From positions 195,001-259,000 of the forward strand of contig JANAVB010016200.1 in the NCBI GenBank assembly GCA_029216955.1: a stretch of 64,000 bases of DNA. The letters are read 5' to 3'. The number at the start of each line of letters is the position of its first letter. Positions within the stretch are counted from its first letter, which is position 1. Of this stretch, positions 11,379-23,331 are shown piece by piece. This stretch comes from Iris pallida. Taxonomy: Eukaryota; Streptophyta; Magnoliopsida; Asparagales; Iridaceae. The notes beneath the pieces are model-generated. The model worked only from the letters and a program-made list of their open reading frames with translations, was not told where the DNA came from and ran no database searches. The position numbers and the translations under genes are program-made.

Positions 11379-12711
11379 CTTCCTTCTCTTTCAATGAGAA
11401 GTTGGTGACGCAATCTGACGCATCCAAGCTTGGTTCTACACAGCAGATGCTTTTGGTTCGTTTTGACCAACAAGCCTTCGAAGAATTGCTCTTTGAAGGA
11501 AGCGCCAGCCCGTCTCAGAAGCGAGCCAACCTAAAGAGGACTCGCAAGATGTCGGTGCGCAAAACGGTTGCCTCCGACCAAGTTCTCGAAGAAGCTCCTT
11601 ATGCAGCCCAAAATGGTGACCATAACTCTCCTGCGGCTTTGTTTCCAACTGCGGAGGACCCCACTGTCCCCAAATCCAGCAGAGGAAAATACGACTGCTA
11701 AGTTTTTGGAGGCACAAGGGAAATCCATACGGACAAAGAAGAAGCCGCATAGAGGAGATCGACAGTCTGTCCATGCGGCAGCCAACTCTGGCCGTAGGAA
11801 GATGATACATGTGGCAGCTAGCTCTAGCCGCAAGAAGATGGTCCATGCGACGATCAATTCTGGCTTCAAACAGGACATCTCATGCGGCCATGTCAGAAGC
11901 TCTATGTTCGACCGCCCCTCACGCGGCCCTGACGCCATACGGTCCACTGAGGATACGGGATGGATCAATCAGGACCTTTTACTACGCGCCTTTGGGTGCT
12001 AAGTCAAAAAGTCTAGGGCAGTGCAGGCCTAACCAGCCCAGCCAACTGTCCAAGTCGCTGACTGTCAGCGGGCCCCGTTGACTGTTACACGGGCTCCTGA
12101 CAGAAAGTTGTACAGAACCACCCGCGTCCAGTCCCCCAGGGCTAACGGATAGGGTGGGTCTTTAAAGTCTCCCTCTAAAGATCCAGAGCAAGTGCTTTTA
12201 CTAGCCACGAATCAGGAAGCAAACATGATGCCTAAGCACCCGTGCGCTTGGGATTCCCGAGTTCACAAGTTTGGTACAAAGGTAGAGCATCTTCCTACCG
12301 ACTTACGTGACGTGATTACTCACAAACGTAAGACGGCAGCATCGGCATGCAATGAGTCCCTCTCGGAGCTTCGTTGCACCCAAGTCATCATCAACTGCTG
12401 CTGCGACAAATCAGCAGCACCGAGGATCGACAGTCAGTTTTCCAGCGACTGCAGCAGCCAACACCTGTCCGATAACAACTCAAAAAACAGGTGCAAATTC
12501 TAGGGGATGAGGAGTTTCCTTTCGCCTCCTGTAATTCAACTCAAAAGTTCCTCCTGGCAAGGGAGAAAAGAAGACAGGCTCTTCTAGCCCGACCATCTCG
12601 GCCAGTATTGCAAGGAGACCCTCAATTGGGGGTTCACATCAACCACAGGAGGTGTCTATTTAGGCACTCGATCCAAAAAGACTTCCGGCACCCGGGGTGG
12701 ACCTTCGGCCT
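11379..12711 (+). pseudogene. Element C gag N-terminal region with 12-residue repeats (broken)
   Basis: Open frames run through this stretch but shift several times (stops near 11701 and 12002). The clearest feature is a tandem peptide repeat at 11769-11876: three units of exactly 36 bases, translating as VHAAANSGRRKM, IHVAASSSRKKM and VHATINSGFKQD. The units are rich in basic residues and may bind nucleic acid (inference). No known domain is recognised. It lies between the primer site and the gag core and is probably a degenerated leader or gag N-terminus. Confidence 0.45.
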
Positions 12712-12713
12712 CC

Positions 12714-14003
12714 TTGAGAGTAGGTAAAGTTGGGGGTAGCAGTCCCCTCAATGTATGCGACAACCCGGTGTACCAAGAGCACATACAGGGGGTAGAAGTC
12801 CTCCAAAACTGTGCAACAGACCCACATTTCCCTGAGGGCCACTATCCTCACCAAGACGATGTGGCTTACTACACAGGGGGTAGCACCCCTTTCGAGTCAG
12901 AGGAAGATAATATTCCGACATTCCCTGACGATTTCTCTATACAAGGATACGGCACAGAGAGTACCTCTGCCACAATCCCTTCCACCTCTATCCACGTGAG
13001 GACAGTCTTTACGACTGACAATGATCAAGAAGCGCCTTCTGACCGACAACGGCTAGAAGTGCTGGAAGCCATGCTCCTATCCTTGGTCAAGTCCGTAGAC
13101 GAAATCAAAGTCGCCTTGCCAACTCAACCAGCAAGGACGCCCGGACAAACAAGCTTGGGACCCGTAGTCAACACGGACTCCAACACGATTGCCCCTTCTT
13201 TGGGCGATGATCCCTTAGAAGCATCCGTTCCCTCAGCTGCAGATGAAGTCAAGGAGGCAAGGAGGGAAGTCCAGAAGCTTCGAACGATGTTCAATGCCCA
13301 GGACTCCTTTTGGGATCTTAGAATACGACAGCCATATCCTGTTACATGGAGAGACGTGCCTTTTCTACCGCAGTTCAAGCACATGTTCCTGGAGAGATTC
13401 TACAAAGTGGAGCATGATGTGACAATATCATCTCTTATGGATGTCGTTCAGGGAGAGAGGGAGCTGACAAGGAACTATATCGAGCAGTTCCGCCAAACCG
13501 TAATGAGGTTGCCCCAAGACAATCCCGAGAGCTCCTTGATTGAAATCTGCCAGAAGAAGCTGCTCCCTGCAATTAGCCTCTGGATGGGTGACGATCAGTT
13601 CAGGGATTGGACAACCTTTATCATAAGCGCTACCAATGCAGAGGCAAAATTAAAGAAAGCTCGCCAGTTGGGATTATACATCCCAGATAGAGAAGATAAG
13701 GGCAGATGTCCTGGGTCCACCTCCGGTAACAGCAACAGTGGCGCCACCACTAACCGGGACAACAAGGGGAAACAGGCTATGGTTACTGATGCGACTTGCA
13801 AGGGGACCCAAAGTATTGTCATGTCAAAGCTATCTTCGATATGCTCCAGTAACAGCAACAGTGGCGCCACCACTAACCGGGACAACAGTGGCGCCACCAC
13901 TAACCCGAACAAAAACAGGCGAAAGGTCCGTGGCCCAAGGTCAATTACTCATTTAAAGATAGTCATGTCAAAGCTATCTTCGATATGCTCTTGCAAGGGG
14001 TAG
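12714..14003 (+). CDS. Element C Gag (capsid-like) polyprotein
   Basis: Open for 429 codons. The gag core fold (Retrotrans_gag type) is at about 13318-13680: WRDVPFLPQFKHMFLERFYK, then VTISSLMDVVQGERELTRNY and IEQFRQTVMRL. The N-terminal 200 residues are acidic and low in motifs, with a short heptad-like stretch (DEVKEARREVQKLRTM). The C-terminal part holds imperfect duplications of SNSGATTNRDN (13725-13990). Gag would form the particle that packages element RNA. The ATG at 12714 opens the frame but the original gag may have started upstream. The zinc-knuckle region expected next is shifted out of frame after 14003 (HFHRYVHHATHDCFQLKRYI near 14070-14125). Confidence 0.75.
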   Translation: MRVGKVGGSSPLNVCDNPVYQEHIQGVEVLQNCATDPHFPEGHYPHQDDVAYYTGGSTPFESEEDNIPTFPDDFSIQGYGTESTSATIPSTSIHVRTVFTTDNDQEAPSDRQRLEVLEAMLLSLVKSVDEIKVALPTQPARTPGQTSLGPVVNTDSNTIAPSLGDDPLEASVPSAADEVKEARREVQKLRTMFNAQDSFWDLRIRQPYPVTWRDVPFLPQFKHMFLERFYKVEHDVTISSLMDVVQGERELTRNYIEQFRQTVMRLPQDNPESSLIEICQKKLLPAISLWMGDDQFRDWTTFIISATNAEAKLKKARQLGLYIPDREDKGRCPGSTSGNSNSGATTNRDNKGKQAMVTDATCKGTQSIVMSKLSSICSSNSNSGATTNRDNSGATTNPNKNRRKVRGPRSITHLKIVMSKLSSICSCKG

Positions 14004-14888
14004 GATCCAGCTCCCTCCACCAAGGCGCAAGCCCCAAACAGCAGAAATTGAGGACCCAAAGTATTATCACTTCCACCGCTATGTCCATCATGCTACTCAT
14101 GATTGTTTCCAATTGAAGCGGTACATTCAGAGTCTTATCGACTCTAAAGCTCTATCGATAGACTTTGAAGAGGTTACCGTGGCGGCAAACTGGTGTCTAT
14201 TCAGTTCGGCAACTTCCCTCCAACAAGTACTATAGACGGGGTAATACCTGTCCCTCGGACAACGATAGAGGTTACTAATCTTCCATCCATCCGGAGCTAA
14301 ACATCTGGATTGGTACCTCTCACCACATTGCGAGGAGAGATCATGTGGGTGCATCCAGACTTGGTGCCCGAAGTTACCCAGGTGGTGCCATCTTCCACCA
14401 ACAAGAGAAAGGGCAGGAAGTCTAGAGCCTGCCATACAATTTTAGCTGAAGCTGAAGAAGCTGTAGATGTTGTTACCCGGTCTGGAGCACAAGTCCAGCC
14501 CGTACGGGATAGTCCAGCCGAAGATCCTCAGCCGGCAACGTTGTCTCCCTCTGATATTCCAAGGCCATCTCAGCCTCAACTATGGGACAAATCCAAGTCA
14601 AAGGAAATAGCTTCGATAGGCCACTCCGCAATGATGTACCTCAGGGACTGGAGAGACCTTCCAACTTCAACATATTAGCACAATTGGCTTTTACGCCAGC
14701 AAAGTTGTCGCTATATATATGAGCTCCTAAGGCTCTCCAAGGATCTTCGTGTCGCATTAAGTGAAGCACTCCAGAATGCTGATGCCTACTTAGCTCAGGT
14801 CAAGCCTCCAGGCGAAGACCCGCCAGCAGATTTACAGGGCGGCAATAGCACAAATGCAATGCCCAACATCATATTTACTCTGTAGGAC
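14004..14888 (+). pseudogene. Element C gag C-terminal / linker remnant
   Basis: Continues gag out of frame. YHFHRYVHHATHDCFQLKRY near 14065-14125 resembles the knuckle-like YCxFHxxxGHxTxxCxxLK segment of Tat gag with the first Cys lost. A 122-codon piece follows at 14310-14678 with Pro/Ser-rich sequence and ends in a NILAQL-like stretch that precedes the protease in related elements. Several stops are present. Confidence 0.5.
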
Positions 14889-15410
14889 ATGTTGATCAAG
14901 TCTAATTTGCATGATCGCTCCTTATACTACACTGGATATAGGCGACATCAAGGTGGATCGGATGCATACCGACCCTGGCTCGTCAATAAGCATCATCCGA
15001 AAAGCCTGCTCCAACTTCTTGGCATCCCTATGCATCGGCTAGCGATAACCAATACACTAGCAGTTTTAACTCGGGGAGGAGCTATCCCCTAGGATCCGTT
15101 GAAGTGCCAGATTGGTGACCTGAAGACGGAGGTTACCTGCTACGTCATAGACGTAGACACACCTTACAATATCCTATTGGGGCGTCAGTGGATACATGAC
15201 TATATGATCGTGCCATCCACCCTCCACCAGTGCTTCAAGTATGTCAATAGACACGACTTCGTGAGGACCGAATTTCGACATCGATCCCTTCAAAGGGTTG
15301 AGTCTTATTATTCTTCGGAGGCTTGTTTATATGAAGAATCCAAGAAGTACATCATTAACAAACTGGAGACCATCATAGGGCCAGAAGAACCCTTGATAAT
15401 TCATCTCTAG
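14889..15410 (+). pseudogene. Element C aspartic protease remnant and linker
   Basis: Retroviral-type protease that would mature Gag. The active-site loop reads DPGSSISII at about 14971, so the residue after the catalytic Asp is Pro instead of Thr or Ser; this may be natural variation or damage. The C-terminal strand and linker are well kept: KCQIGDLKTEVTCYVIDV, then YNILLGRQWIHDYMIVPSTL at about 15165-15225, a pattern I associate with Tat-lineage elements. A frameshift near 15020 and a stop at 15092 split the domain. Reverse transcriptase would normally follow within a few hundred codons but does not. Confidence 0.7.
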
Positions 15411-15886
15411 ACTCAAAAATCAGGCAAAGCAGCACCCCTTATCGTAACCTTGCGTGAAGAGGTGCCTGGTTCTCTCGTTCAAGCTATACAATCGGAACCA
15501 ATGGTCAGCCGACTCCCAAATTTAAGAGCCAAAGCTCATCATAGGGCCGATGGTGATCCAATTACCAAAATCCATCCGAAGACCATCGAAAGATACAGAA
15601 TCCCTTGCTGAGCTAATTGTCACCCGTCATCCCAAGACGAGCGACAACTAAATGCCTATCCGACATACTCAAGCAAGCTAATATTTCAAGTTCGACCCTT
15701 GGTGGTCAAGTTGCCCAAGATGGCATCCAAACCTTTGGGATCGCAGGGGTAGCCGAAGAGGACGTAGAACTCGTCAAATACCTGGTGGCACAGACGGATG
15801 ATACCTCTCCTGATGATGTAATCCACATGGACAGAGTTCCTTATCTCATCAATAAGAGGCTGTCGATAAAAAAATATACTACCTAG
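15411..15886 (+). pseudogene. Element C post-protease spacer, last coding remnant
   Basis: Reading continues past the stop at 15408 with GSLVQAIQSEPMVSRL, then an 89-codon piece at 15617-15886 (acidic, EEDVELVKYLVAQTDDTSPD). No domain is recognised. In related elements this is the spacer before reverse transcriptase; here it runs straight into non-coding repeats. Confidence 0.45.
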
Positions 15887-15889
15887 AGT

Positions 15890-16680
15890 GTCGAGTTATG
15901 TACATCAGGTACCCCTGAACTTACACTCTGTTCTTCCCCCGAGGGGACTCGTATTGCATCTCTACGAGTGAGAAGTCACGTATATTAATACCTCTGAACT
16001 TTCGCTTTGATGTTTTGACTACCATATATCACGCCCATATCACCCCTGTTGGGTTTCGTTTCAAAATCTATTACCTGCACCACCAGTGCGCAGAAGGATA
16101 ATAGGTCCATAAAACATATCCTAATCTATTGCTTGCACCATCAGTACACAAAAAGGGTAATAGGTCCACAAAATTCCCCCGACGAGAAAAACAACCACGT
16201 CCACATTACCTCTGAGTTGTTTTCCCATCCATCACTGACAAATCACCAATACATAGTACTTCCATATTGATAGCACCTCTGAGTTGTTCTGTGTATCCCC
16301 ATCTGGCCTACTCCTACCACGTCCTTATTACCTCTGAGTAGGGAGGCTATACTTCAGACCCATATTTACCACGTCCTCATTACCTCTGAGTAAATATGTC
16401 GGTCTTCTCTCCACTTGTTATCGGTACTCGCATCACCAGTACACAAAAATGGTAATAAGTCCACAAAAATTATCCTAATCTATTACTACTCGCACCATCG
16501 GTGTATCAAAGGGTAGTAGGTCCACAAAATATCTTTCAAATCTATTTGCTCGCATTTTCAAAAATGCACCAACGGGCAATAGGTCCACAAAAGTCCCCCC
16601 CCAAGGGATGTTCTTCATCAAAATTCCATTACAAGCTCCTCAGAGCGGAGTGAATGTATTCTGCCCTATCAAAAAAAAGA
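15890..16680. repeat. Interspersed tandem-repeat zone of element C
   Basis: Two repeat types alternate. Type 1 is about 55-65 bases, five copies near 16060, 16125, 16427, 16483 and 16540, each carrying a (C/T)GCACCA(T/C)CAGT-like part and GGTAATAGGTCCACAAAA. Type 2 is shorter, with TACCACGTCCTTATTACC and TCTGAGT near 16194, 16261, 16317 and 16367. Repeat-rich non-coding zones next to the extra ORF are known in Tat/Ogre elements. Confidence 0.75.
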
Positions 16681-16692
16681 GAGCAAAGTCTA

Positions 16693-17748
16693 CTACTCAT
16701 CAGCAATACACAACTTGCTAAGAATGCCCTCCAGCTGTGCAGTTGAGCGCTCAATTCTCAGTTGGACTCGGCATTCAGCTTCCAATTTCTTCAGTGCTCC
16801 CTCTAAAGCCTGAGACTCGTGTGACTTCGTCAGTCTCCTTTCAGATCTTCTTACTCTCTTGACGAGTGGCTTGGAGCTCAATCTCCAGAGATGTTAGCCT
16901 AGCCTGGAGCTGGAGGAGCTGCTCGTTAGTTTCGGCCATAGCACGAGTGATGGTTTCCTCACGAGTCAAAAAATCTCTCCCTCCCGGCTCAGCTTGTTAT
17001 ACTTAAGGGACAACTTCGGAGGTCCTTCTCCAAGGAGGGCTTGGTTGTCTCTTGAACAGCCTTCACACCTTTTCTACCTGATACAAGAAAAGCATGCTCC
17101 TGCTCCACCATGGCAGACACATCGACTTGTCGTAGTTTCTACAACTGGATTAGGCACTGATTAGCCTCTGCCAACCTGTGCTCCAGAAGGACGCCACCCC
17201 TTCTCCACCCGGAAGCATCTTCAGTAGGGCAATCTGGCCTTGGGCGCAGTGGTGGGCTATAGCAAATAAAGTCCCCCTCCTCAAAACAGCCTTGACCCCC
17301 CGTTTTAAGTGACGAAAAAGCTCTCGACTATGTCCCTTGACGATTCGTCTAAATTCTCCAAAGAGGACGGCGTCGAAGGGATAACACATAAGGAAGTCGA
17401 AGGCGTCCGGGAAGGAGGCACACTCGAGCTTGATGATCCTGTCAAAAGGGAAATAAATTCTGAACAATGAGACTCCCGCACAGCAGTAATCTCCTCTTCC
17501 GCAACCCGAAGAAGCTGAAGACTAGTCAGAGCGGCAATTTCAGTCTCCGGGGAAGAGGTAGCTTCAACCAACCCAGCACCCACCTATGCTGGTGTAGGAA
17601 CCGCCGCCTTCGCTGTTGGTGGTACAAGGGGCTTTGAACTCAGCTCAGCAGGGTTCTTTTCAATTTGAAGGAGGGGAGGCCCATTTTTTCTCTTCGGCAG
17701 GAGGTTTGCCCTGACGTCGTCCGCTATCCCCTCCTCCGCGGTCATATC
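16693..17748 (-). pseudogene. Antisense PMD-type gene of element C, 3' part (cut off by element B)
   Basis: Downstream part of the minus-strand extra gene whose upstream part is at 30535-33983. The piece at 17587-17748 continues the frame that enters element B at 30535 when one copy of the ATATC duplication is removed, and stays open for about 54 codons (LLPKRKNGPPLLQIEKN) to a stop. Further downstream, other frames carry IKLECASFPDAFDFLMCYPF (around 17400) and a charged, heptad-like segment at 16693-16881 (LEGALKKLEAECRVQLRIE), a probable C-terminal coiled coil of the kind found at the end of plant PMD-like proteins. Frameshifts separate these blocks. Confidence 0.6.
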
Positions 17749-18906
17749 TGTCACGCCCCAAAAACTAGAATACTGGAGAGAGAAGGGGCCGACACAGCCA
17801 GCTACGTATATTGAAGTGCAACCCACCTCGCTATACGGTCACGGCTGTCTAGATACATAGGGTTTAACTACAAGCCATCTATCTCTTATGGTCATGAACA
17901 AGCCTATTGTCTCAATCTCAAGCAAGTAATAGCAGCTACAAGATGTCAGAGCACCAAATATACGATAGTAAGGTATCCCATACATTACATATTTGGATGA
18001 TCATGATGCTAGTCATACAAAATGTGAAGACTAGCAAAGTTTCAGTCATACATGATCAACCCTAGGATTTATTGACCGTGCTACAGCCCGTAGGCAGACA
18101 GTAAGTAAAGTGCAATCGAGCTAACATGTGCTCATCGGCTAAACGTCTCAAAAAATACTTTTACAGTAGAGTGGGAGAGCAAAAATAAACACACTCGTTA
18201 CCAGGCTTACGCCTGGTGGTCACCATCTGGCTAGAAGGTAGGGAGATCCTCTGGAGCTGTCTGGTATCTGGCCATGCAAAACCAGCTGGGTCAGATCCCA
18301 GAAAGAGCAAGTGCCACAAAGGAGGCTTCACTTAAGAACTAAAACCAGCATATCAGAACATAAAATAAGAAGATAAATAAGACATGAAATCTAAATAGGG
18401 CAATAAATATCAAGAAGATGAGAAGTTATTCCGATCAGTTATCGATAAGGTAAGCATAAGCAATCATGTTACCGAAGTAACCAGGTACTGGAACCAGACA
18501 AAACTTAGACTGGTTAGACTCCATCCAATATTCACGGCCAAGCAATAAGTATGGCTTGATACTTTAACTAACTAGGGTTATCACAGGTCTAGTTACTAGC
18601 AAGATGCAATGAGATGTTCCAACAGCCACAAGCCCTGCAGACCATCCAGGTTATCCGGACAGAATTAGGGGTTGAGTTCATATGGGTACATCGTCCAAGA
18701 AATGCATGTACCCTTAAGTAGCTTGAATGGTGCAACATGATAGTGTGCTGGAAATGTACCCTACTCGACGGTAGGCTACAAATCCCATGATGGGGCGCCC
18801 AGATACCGGGATTGCCTGTAGCTGACTGCTGGATTATTCTAGTTATTAGCCTTAGCCAGTTTCAGTAGGTACCCCTGACCGTGGTACTCAGGGTCCCTGC
18901 CCTAGA

Positions 18907-21140
18907 TGTAACGCCCCAGTCCCAAAATACTTGGGACCAGATACGTATCATGCCAGCTGCATACATACGAAGCACACTCCAATATATGGAAACCTTGTAT
19001 GTATACATAAGCTGTAAAATATAGTAATCCAAGACAAACTAATCTCATCCATAATAAAAAGAATAATAGTATAAAATCAACTTGAATATTTATGGTACAA
19101 TCGTTGGGCGGAGACAAAGTCCACTACCAACTATCAAAAGGAGATAAAGTACACAATAAAATGATCCATGAAAGTATCAAGACGAACCAAGAGCGTCCAT
19201 CTTCGAAGGAATGGAGAAGACCACAATCTTGGCTAAAACACCTGCAGTAAATCATGAAAGCACACACCTGGAGAGATAACCAGGTCCTCAGAGGGACGTA
19301 GCAAGATACAGGAAGAACATGCCATTATAACTGCATAAGTAAAAATACTATAAACTACAACACAACAGGGTTCCTAACCATCTATGTGATATGTACTTTG
19401 AGGACAACGTTCTTCGCAGGGGCTGTAACGGATTCACGCAAGCAAGTAATAAACAGTGGCCGTCAAGTAGCGCTCATCCGAGACACTATCGACCGGGCAG
19501 CAGGTAGTGCTCTCCGAGTCACTATCACCCATAAATGTGTAAAAAGTAAATGTAGCCCCTACGCTAGTAGCTGTCCCCTCTCCCCAATGATACTATACAT
19601 GCATCGTAACCACGACCACGTGTCATTTCCACAACACGGGCTTATAATAGATAACTGTCAAGTCTTCTAACATGCATCTATTGACAGTTATTCCTACGCA
19701 TGCGCACGGGTGATCAGCCAACACGCAAGTGACCACTACATGATACTCACAACTCACAACTCGTGATACAATCGTGACAAAGTTAATGACATGCATCATA
19801 TTGACGGAAGTCTCTTAACTCTAGGTCCACAGCAAAAAAAATAATAAATAGGGAATATAGATACAATAAATGAAATAAAATACAACTAAATATAAGCAGT
19901 AAAGATGGCAAGGTATCTTGCCTGAGGTTATGTGCAAAAGAGAATAATCTAGTAGCTCGAACAGACAAATAAACGAAGCAAGAAAAGCCAAATCCCGCAG
20001 ATGACTCCGGATGCTGCAACAAATATTACGATCGAGTTTGGAATAAAAGATATGTCTAGGAAATGCCTGTCCAAAAGTTAAATTTTGAAACAGGGGCAAA
20101 ATCATAATTTTGGGTCAAAACGATGTTCGCCGTTAGACCCGCTTTGTACCGAAATGCGTGCCAATATCTACGGTCTCTAAAGTCGTCAAACTATATGTCT
20201 ACGAATTTGTTTTGATGAGACGAACCCAACGGTATGTCCAATTTTGGATTCCGGTGGGCCGTGCACAAAATCGTCCGTTGAGTGGGATTGTGGGCCCGCC
20301 AAAATAGCGTCCCGATCAACGGTCTCAGAATCGGACCAAACTTGGCTCACAGGACCAGAAAAATATTTTGAGTCCAATGGCGTAAGTTTCATCGCGATAT
20401 GATGAGTGTGCCCAAAGTTGTGACTAAATTTGCAGAGGGTCGATACGGGGTATCTCGACGGATACGCACTGATTTCGTCGCGCACATACAACGAAATCGG
20501 GTTCCGTCAGTTCCCACAAGTCGACAACCTCCATACGCGCCTTTCGATGCATATAGTACGCGATCACGTTGCCCGGTTTGTCGGAGCGCACGCCGTATCG
20601 GGTGTTTTTTCCACTTTTGAAAACAGAATTTACAATTTCTCGGAAAACTTTAACAACGTGTAACTTTCTACATACTAGATAAAAGTGAATCCAAAAGGTG
20701 CGTTACAATCTCGGTTAGGTTGTCTTTGACTGTCTTCAGTTAGTTTTTATGAAAGTTTAATAGACAGCGAGAAAAGTGGCCAACAAGTTGGTGTTTCAAA
20801 ACAATTTTTTAATATTCAGAAAAGTGGGTTTTTCTTCAAATTCGTCTCAATTTTTCGAGCAAGTTGGATGGCCATGTCAAAATCCACCTGGGGGATCTTG
20901 AAGAGGGTCATGGGGGCTACGCGTAGAAATTCGTAGATCGAAAAATGATCGAACTAGATGGAAGAAAACTAGGACAGAAGGTGAGTACCTCGCTGTTCCG
21001 TTACTGCTGCCGTTGTCGATGGTTCCTTTGTCTTCTTCGCGAGCATGGCTTCGACATGGTGCGTCCGAGCTTCGCCGTAGAGTGTGGGAGGAGGAAGGAG
21101 GAGGAAGGAGGTGGAAGAAAAATTTAGGGTTTTTCCAACA

Positions 21141-21208
<68 letters not shown>

Positions 21209-21504
21209 ATATATATTAAAAGGGGTTCGGCCCCTTGCGGCCAAGCAAGGGATGCTGCTACATAAAGGGTCGGCCAAGCTTGGCATGCTTGCTGCTTGGT
21301 TTTGTGGTGGCGCCCATATGCATGCTGCTGCCGCTTTGTTTTTGTATGTGGTGGTCGGCTGCCACATGGTGGGGCCGACCACCACATGGGTTTTGCTTTC
21401 CTTTTTTTTTCTTCTTATCTTAAATCTTTAATATATTATATATATTTTTTAATATATATATATATATATTAAAAAAAAGTCTATTTAAAATATATATATT
21501 ATAT

Positions 21505-21542
<38 letters not shown>

Positions 21543-22072
21543 CATATCCATAAATATACCAAAAAGTCTATTTAAAATCCAAATACCATTTAAAATTCAA
21601 CTATCCATAAATTTAATATATTGAGCATATCTACATATATATAAATTCAATCCTTAATAAATCAACTCAGATAATAATAATATTTAAATAGGAAAACATG
21701 TTTATTAAATCTCCACAAAATAAAATAATAATAATCGTCCCAATGGGTGAACTTTACCGCTCACCCATGTATGGGTCCAGAAAATTGTACCGTCTTGTAA
21801 AATATTATTTTATTAATAAAACATAAATTTTGTACCAAAAGTCAATAAATATTCAAGAAGTCTCAAAATTATTTAAAAATATTTGTACACATGAAATGTT
21901 CCTACATGGCCATCTTAGTCACCACCATGCTCACATGGGCTTAAATTTTGTTCGGGCCCTGTTCGGGCTGACTTGGCCAAACCGGGTCATCAAAAAAATA
22001 AAATAAAACCATAAATTGTATAAATTCATTTTTAAGTCTAATAAAAAAATAATTAAAAAATAGGGGTTTACA
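18907..22072 (-). mobile_element. Solo LTR of a type A gypsy element, nested in element B's LTR
   Basis: Begins TGTAACGCCCCAGTCCC like the LTR at 49066 and ends GGGGTTTACA. It is flanked by CTAGA at 18902-18906 and 22073-22077. Shared blocks with the 49066-51983 LTR include the GAGAGATAACCAGGTCCTCA stretch (19270), the block at 20080-20600 and the AAGTTGGAT(A/G)(T/G)CCATG region (20865). It is about 250 bases longer and diverges in the GC-rich leader and TA runs (21140-21216, 21430-21540). No internal region is present, so it is a recombination remnant. Confidence 0.92.
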
Positions 22073-22370
22073 CTAGACATGATGTAAGACAATACTGGTT
22101 CATTTGTGCAAACACAATCGCCCACGGTGTCCAATCCATTCATTCTGGTCATGTCATGCTAGCCGTCGCAACAACATATCGAGGTATATCATGCTAGGTT
22201 TACTTATCTAGAGTGCGCCACGACGGGCCACTATCATGTCATGTTACTTGTCAAGAGTGCACCACGACGGGTCAATATCGTGTTCTATCCCTACAATATC
22301 ATGTCGTGTTCATGTGAAAGTCATGCCAATATTAAAATCATGCCACGTCCAACACATAACCCTGCCATGA

Positions 22371-22548
22371 GGGTTGCCGCAAAAGACTGGCCGCATGGGG
22401 GTTGCTGCAAAAGGCTGGCCACACGGGGTTTGCATAAGGCTGGCCGTATGGGGTTGCCGTAAAAGGCTGCCGCATGGGGTTTCCGCATAAGGCTGGCCGC
22501 ATGGGGTTGCGCAAAAGGCTGGCCGCATGGGGTTGCCGCAAATGGCTG
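22371..22548. repeat. 27-bp minisatellite in element B left LTR (about 6.6 units)
   Basis: Tandem units of 27 bases built on GGGTTGCCGCAAAAGGCTGG followed by CCGCATG. Because 27 is a multiple of three, frames stay open on both strands and give false repetitive ORFs. Confidence 0.9.
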
Positions 22549-22958
22549 TTCTTCTTCTCCAAAGATCCGAGAAGAAGAACCATGGAAGCCACGGCTTCCA
22601 AGCTCCATTAATCCTGATTTAAAGTCAAAATTCGAACTTCCATAGGTCAAAACGGGGTAGAACGAAATTCTCTACAACATGGAACAATTAAAACTTGAAA
22701 ATAACAAGGTTTAATAGATCAAAACCTAAGAAATCCAAAATGTAACAAACTTAGATCTACATGAAATGAACCATGGAAATTAAAAATGCTAAGTACTAAA
22801 GTGTCTTAGAATCTCGTGAGGAAGACAATGGAACAACAAAATTGAGTTCCTCCATGAAGCAAGTTGCACTTGCCTAAGCTTAGTAGGTGGAGAGGTTAAT
22901 GGAGGATGAAGAAGAAGTAAATAAAGAAGTGAATGAGGAGAGAGAAAGGGGTTGGTGG

Positions 22959-22967
22959 CTTATAAAG
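22959..22967 (-). promoter_or_regulatory. TATA box, element B left LTR
   Basis: CTTTATAAG on the minus strand, conserved at 30326-30334 in the right LTR, followed by a CT-rich leader. Confidence 0.55.
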
Positions 22968-23331
22968 AGGGGGTTAGCATGTTGGGCCAAGTCCTAACAA
23001 ACCGAGCCCAACCAAATATACCAAGCCAAGCCAAGCCGGACCAGAATGAACCCAAAATAAACTAAGGCAAGATTAAACCAGGATCAAGCTAAGCAAGACA
23101 AGTCTAACTACGGGTCGAGATTCCGTACACGTATACTGGAAATACGTATAACGAAAATGGAGGTGACAACTCTACCACCTTAAAAGAATTCTTTCCTCGA
23201 AATTTAATCAAGTGGCTAGAGATGTCGGGGCAAGCTATTAATCATAAGCAAGCTACGACTAGCAGTCAACCAAGCAATCATTCATGCAAGCAAGGAATTA
23301 AAAACGTAAGGTATAAGGAAGACATTATACC

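Larger units (their letters stand above)
17749..23168 (-). repeat. Element B 3' LTR (left copy), split by a solo LTR
   Basis: Begins TGTCACGCCCC and ends GGAGGTGACA. Removing the solo LTR and one CTAGA copy leaves about 2.25 kb, against 2.38 kb for the right copy. The difference is mostly explained by fewer 27-base repeat units (22371-22548). The sequence otherwise tracks 28157-30534 closely. Confidence 0.92.

Noticed and set aside
22310..22650. Repetitive frames such as QPYAATPCGQPF in both LTRs of element B (also 29566-30010)
   Set aside because: The 27-base repeat period is a multiple of three, so all frames stay open. They lie inside LTRs and have no gene context.
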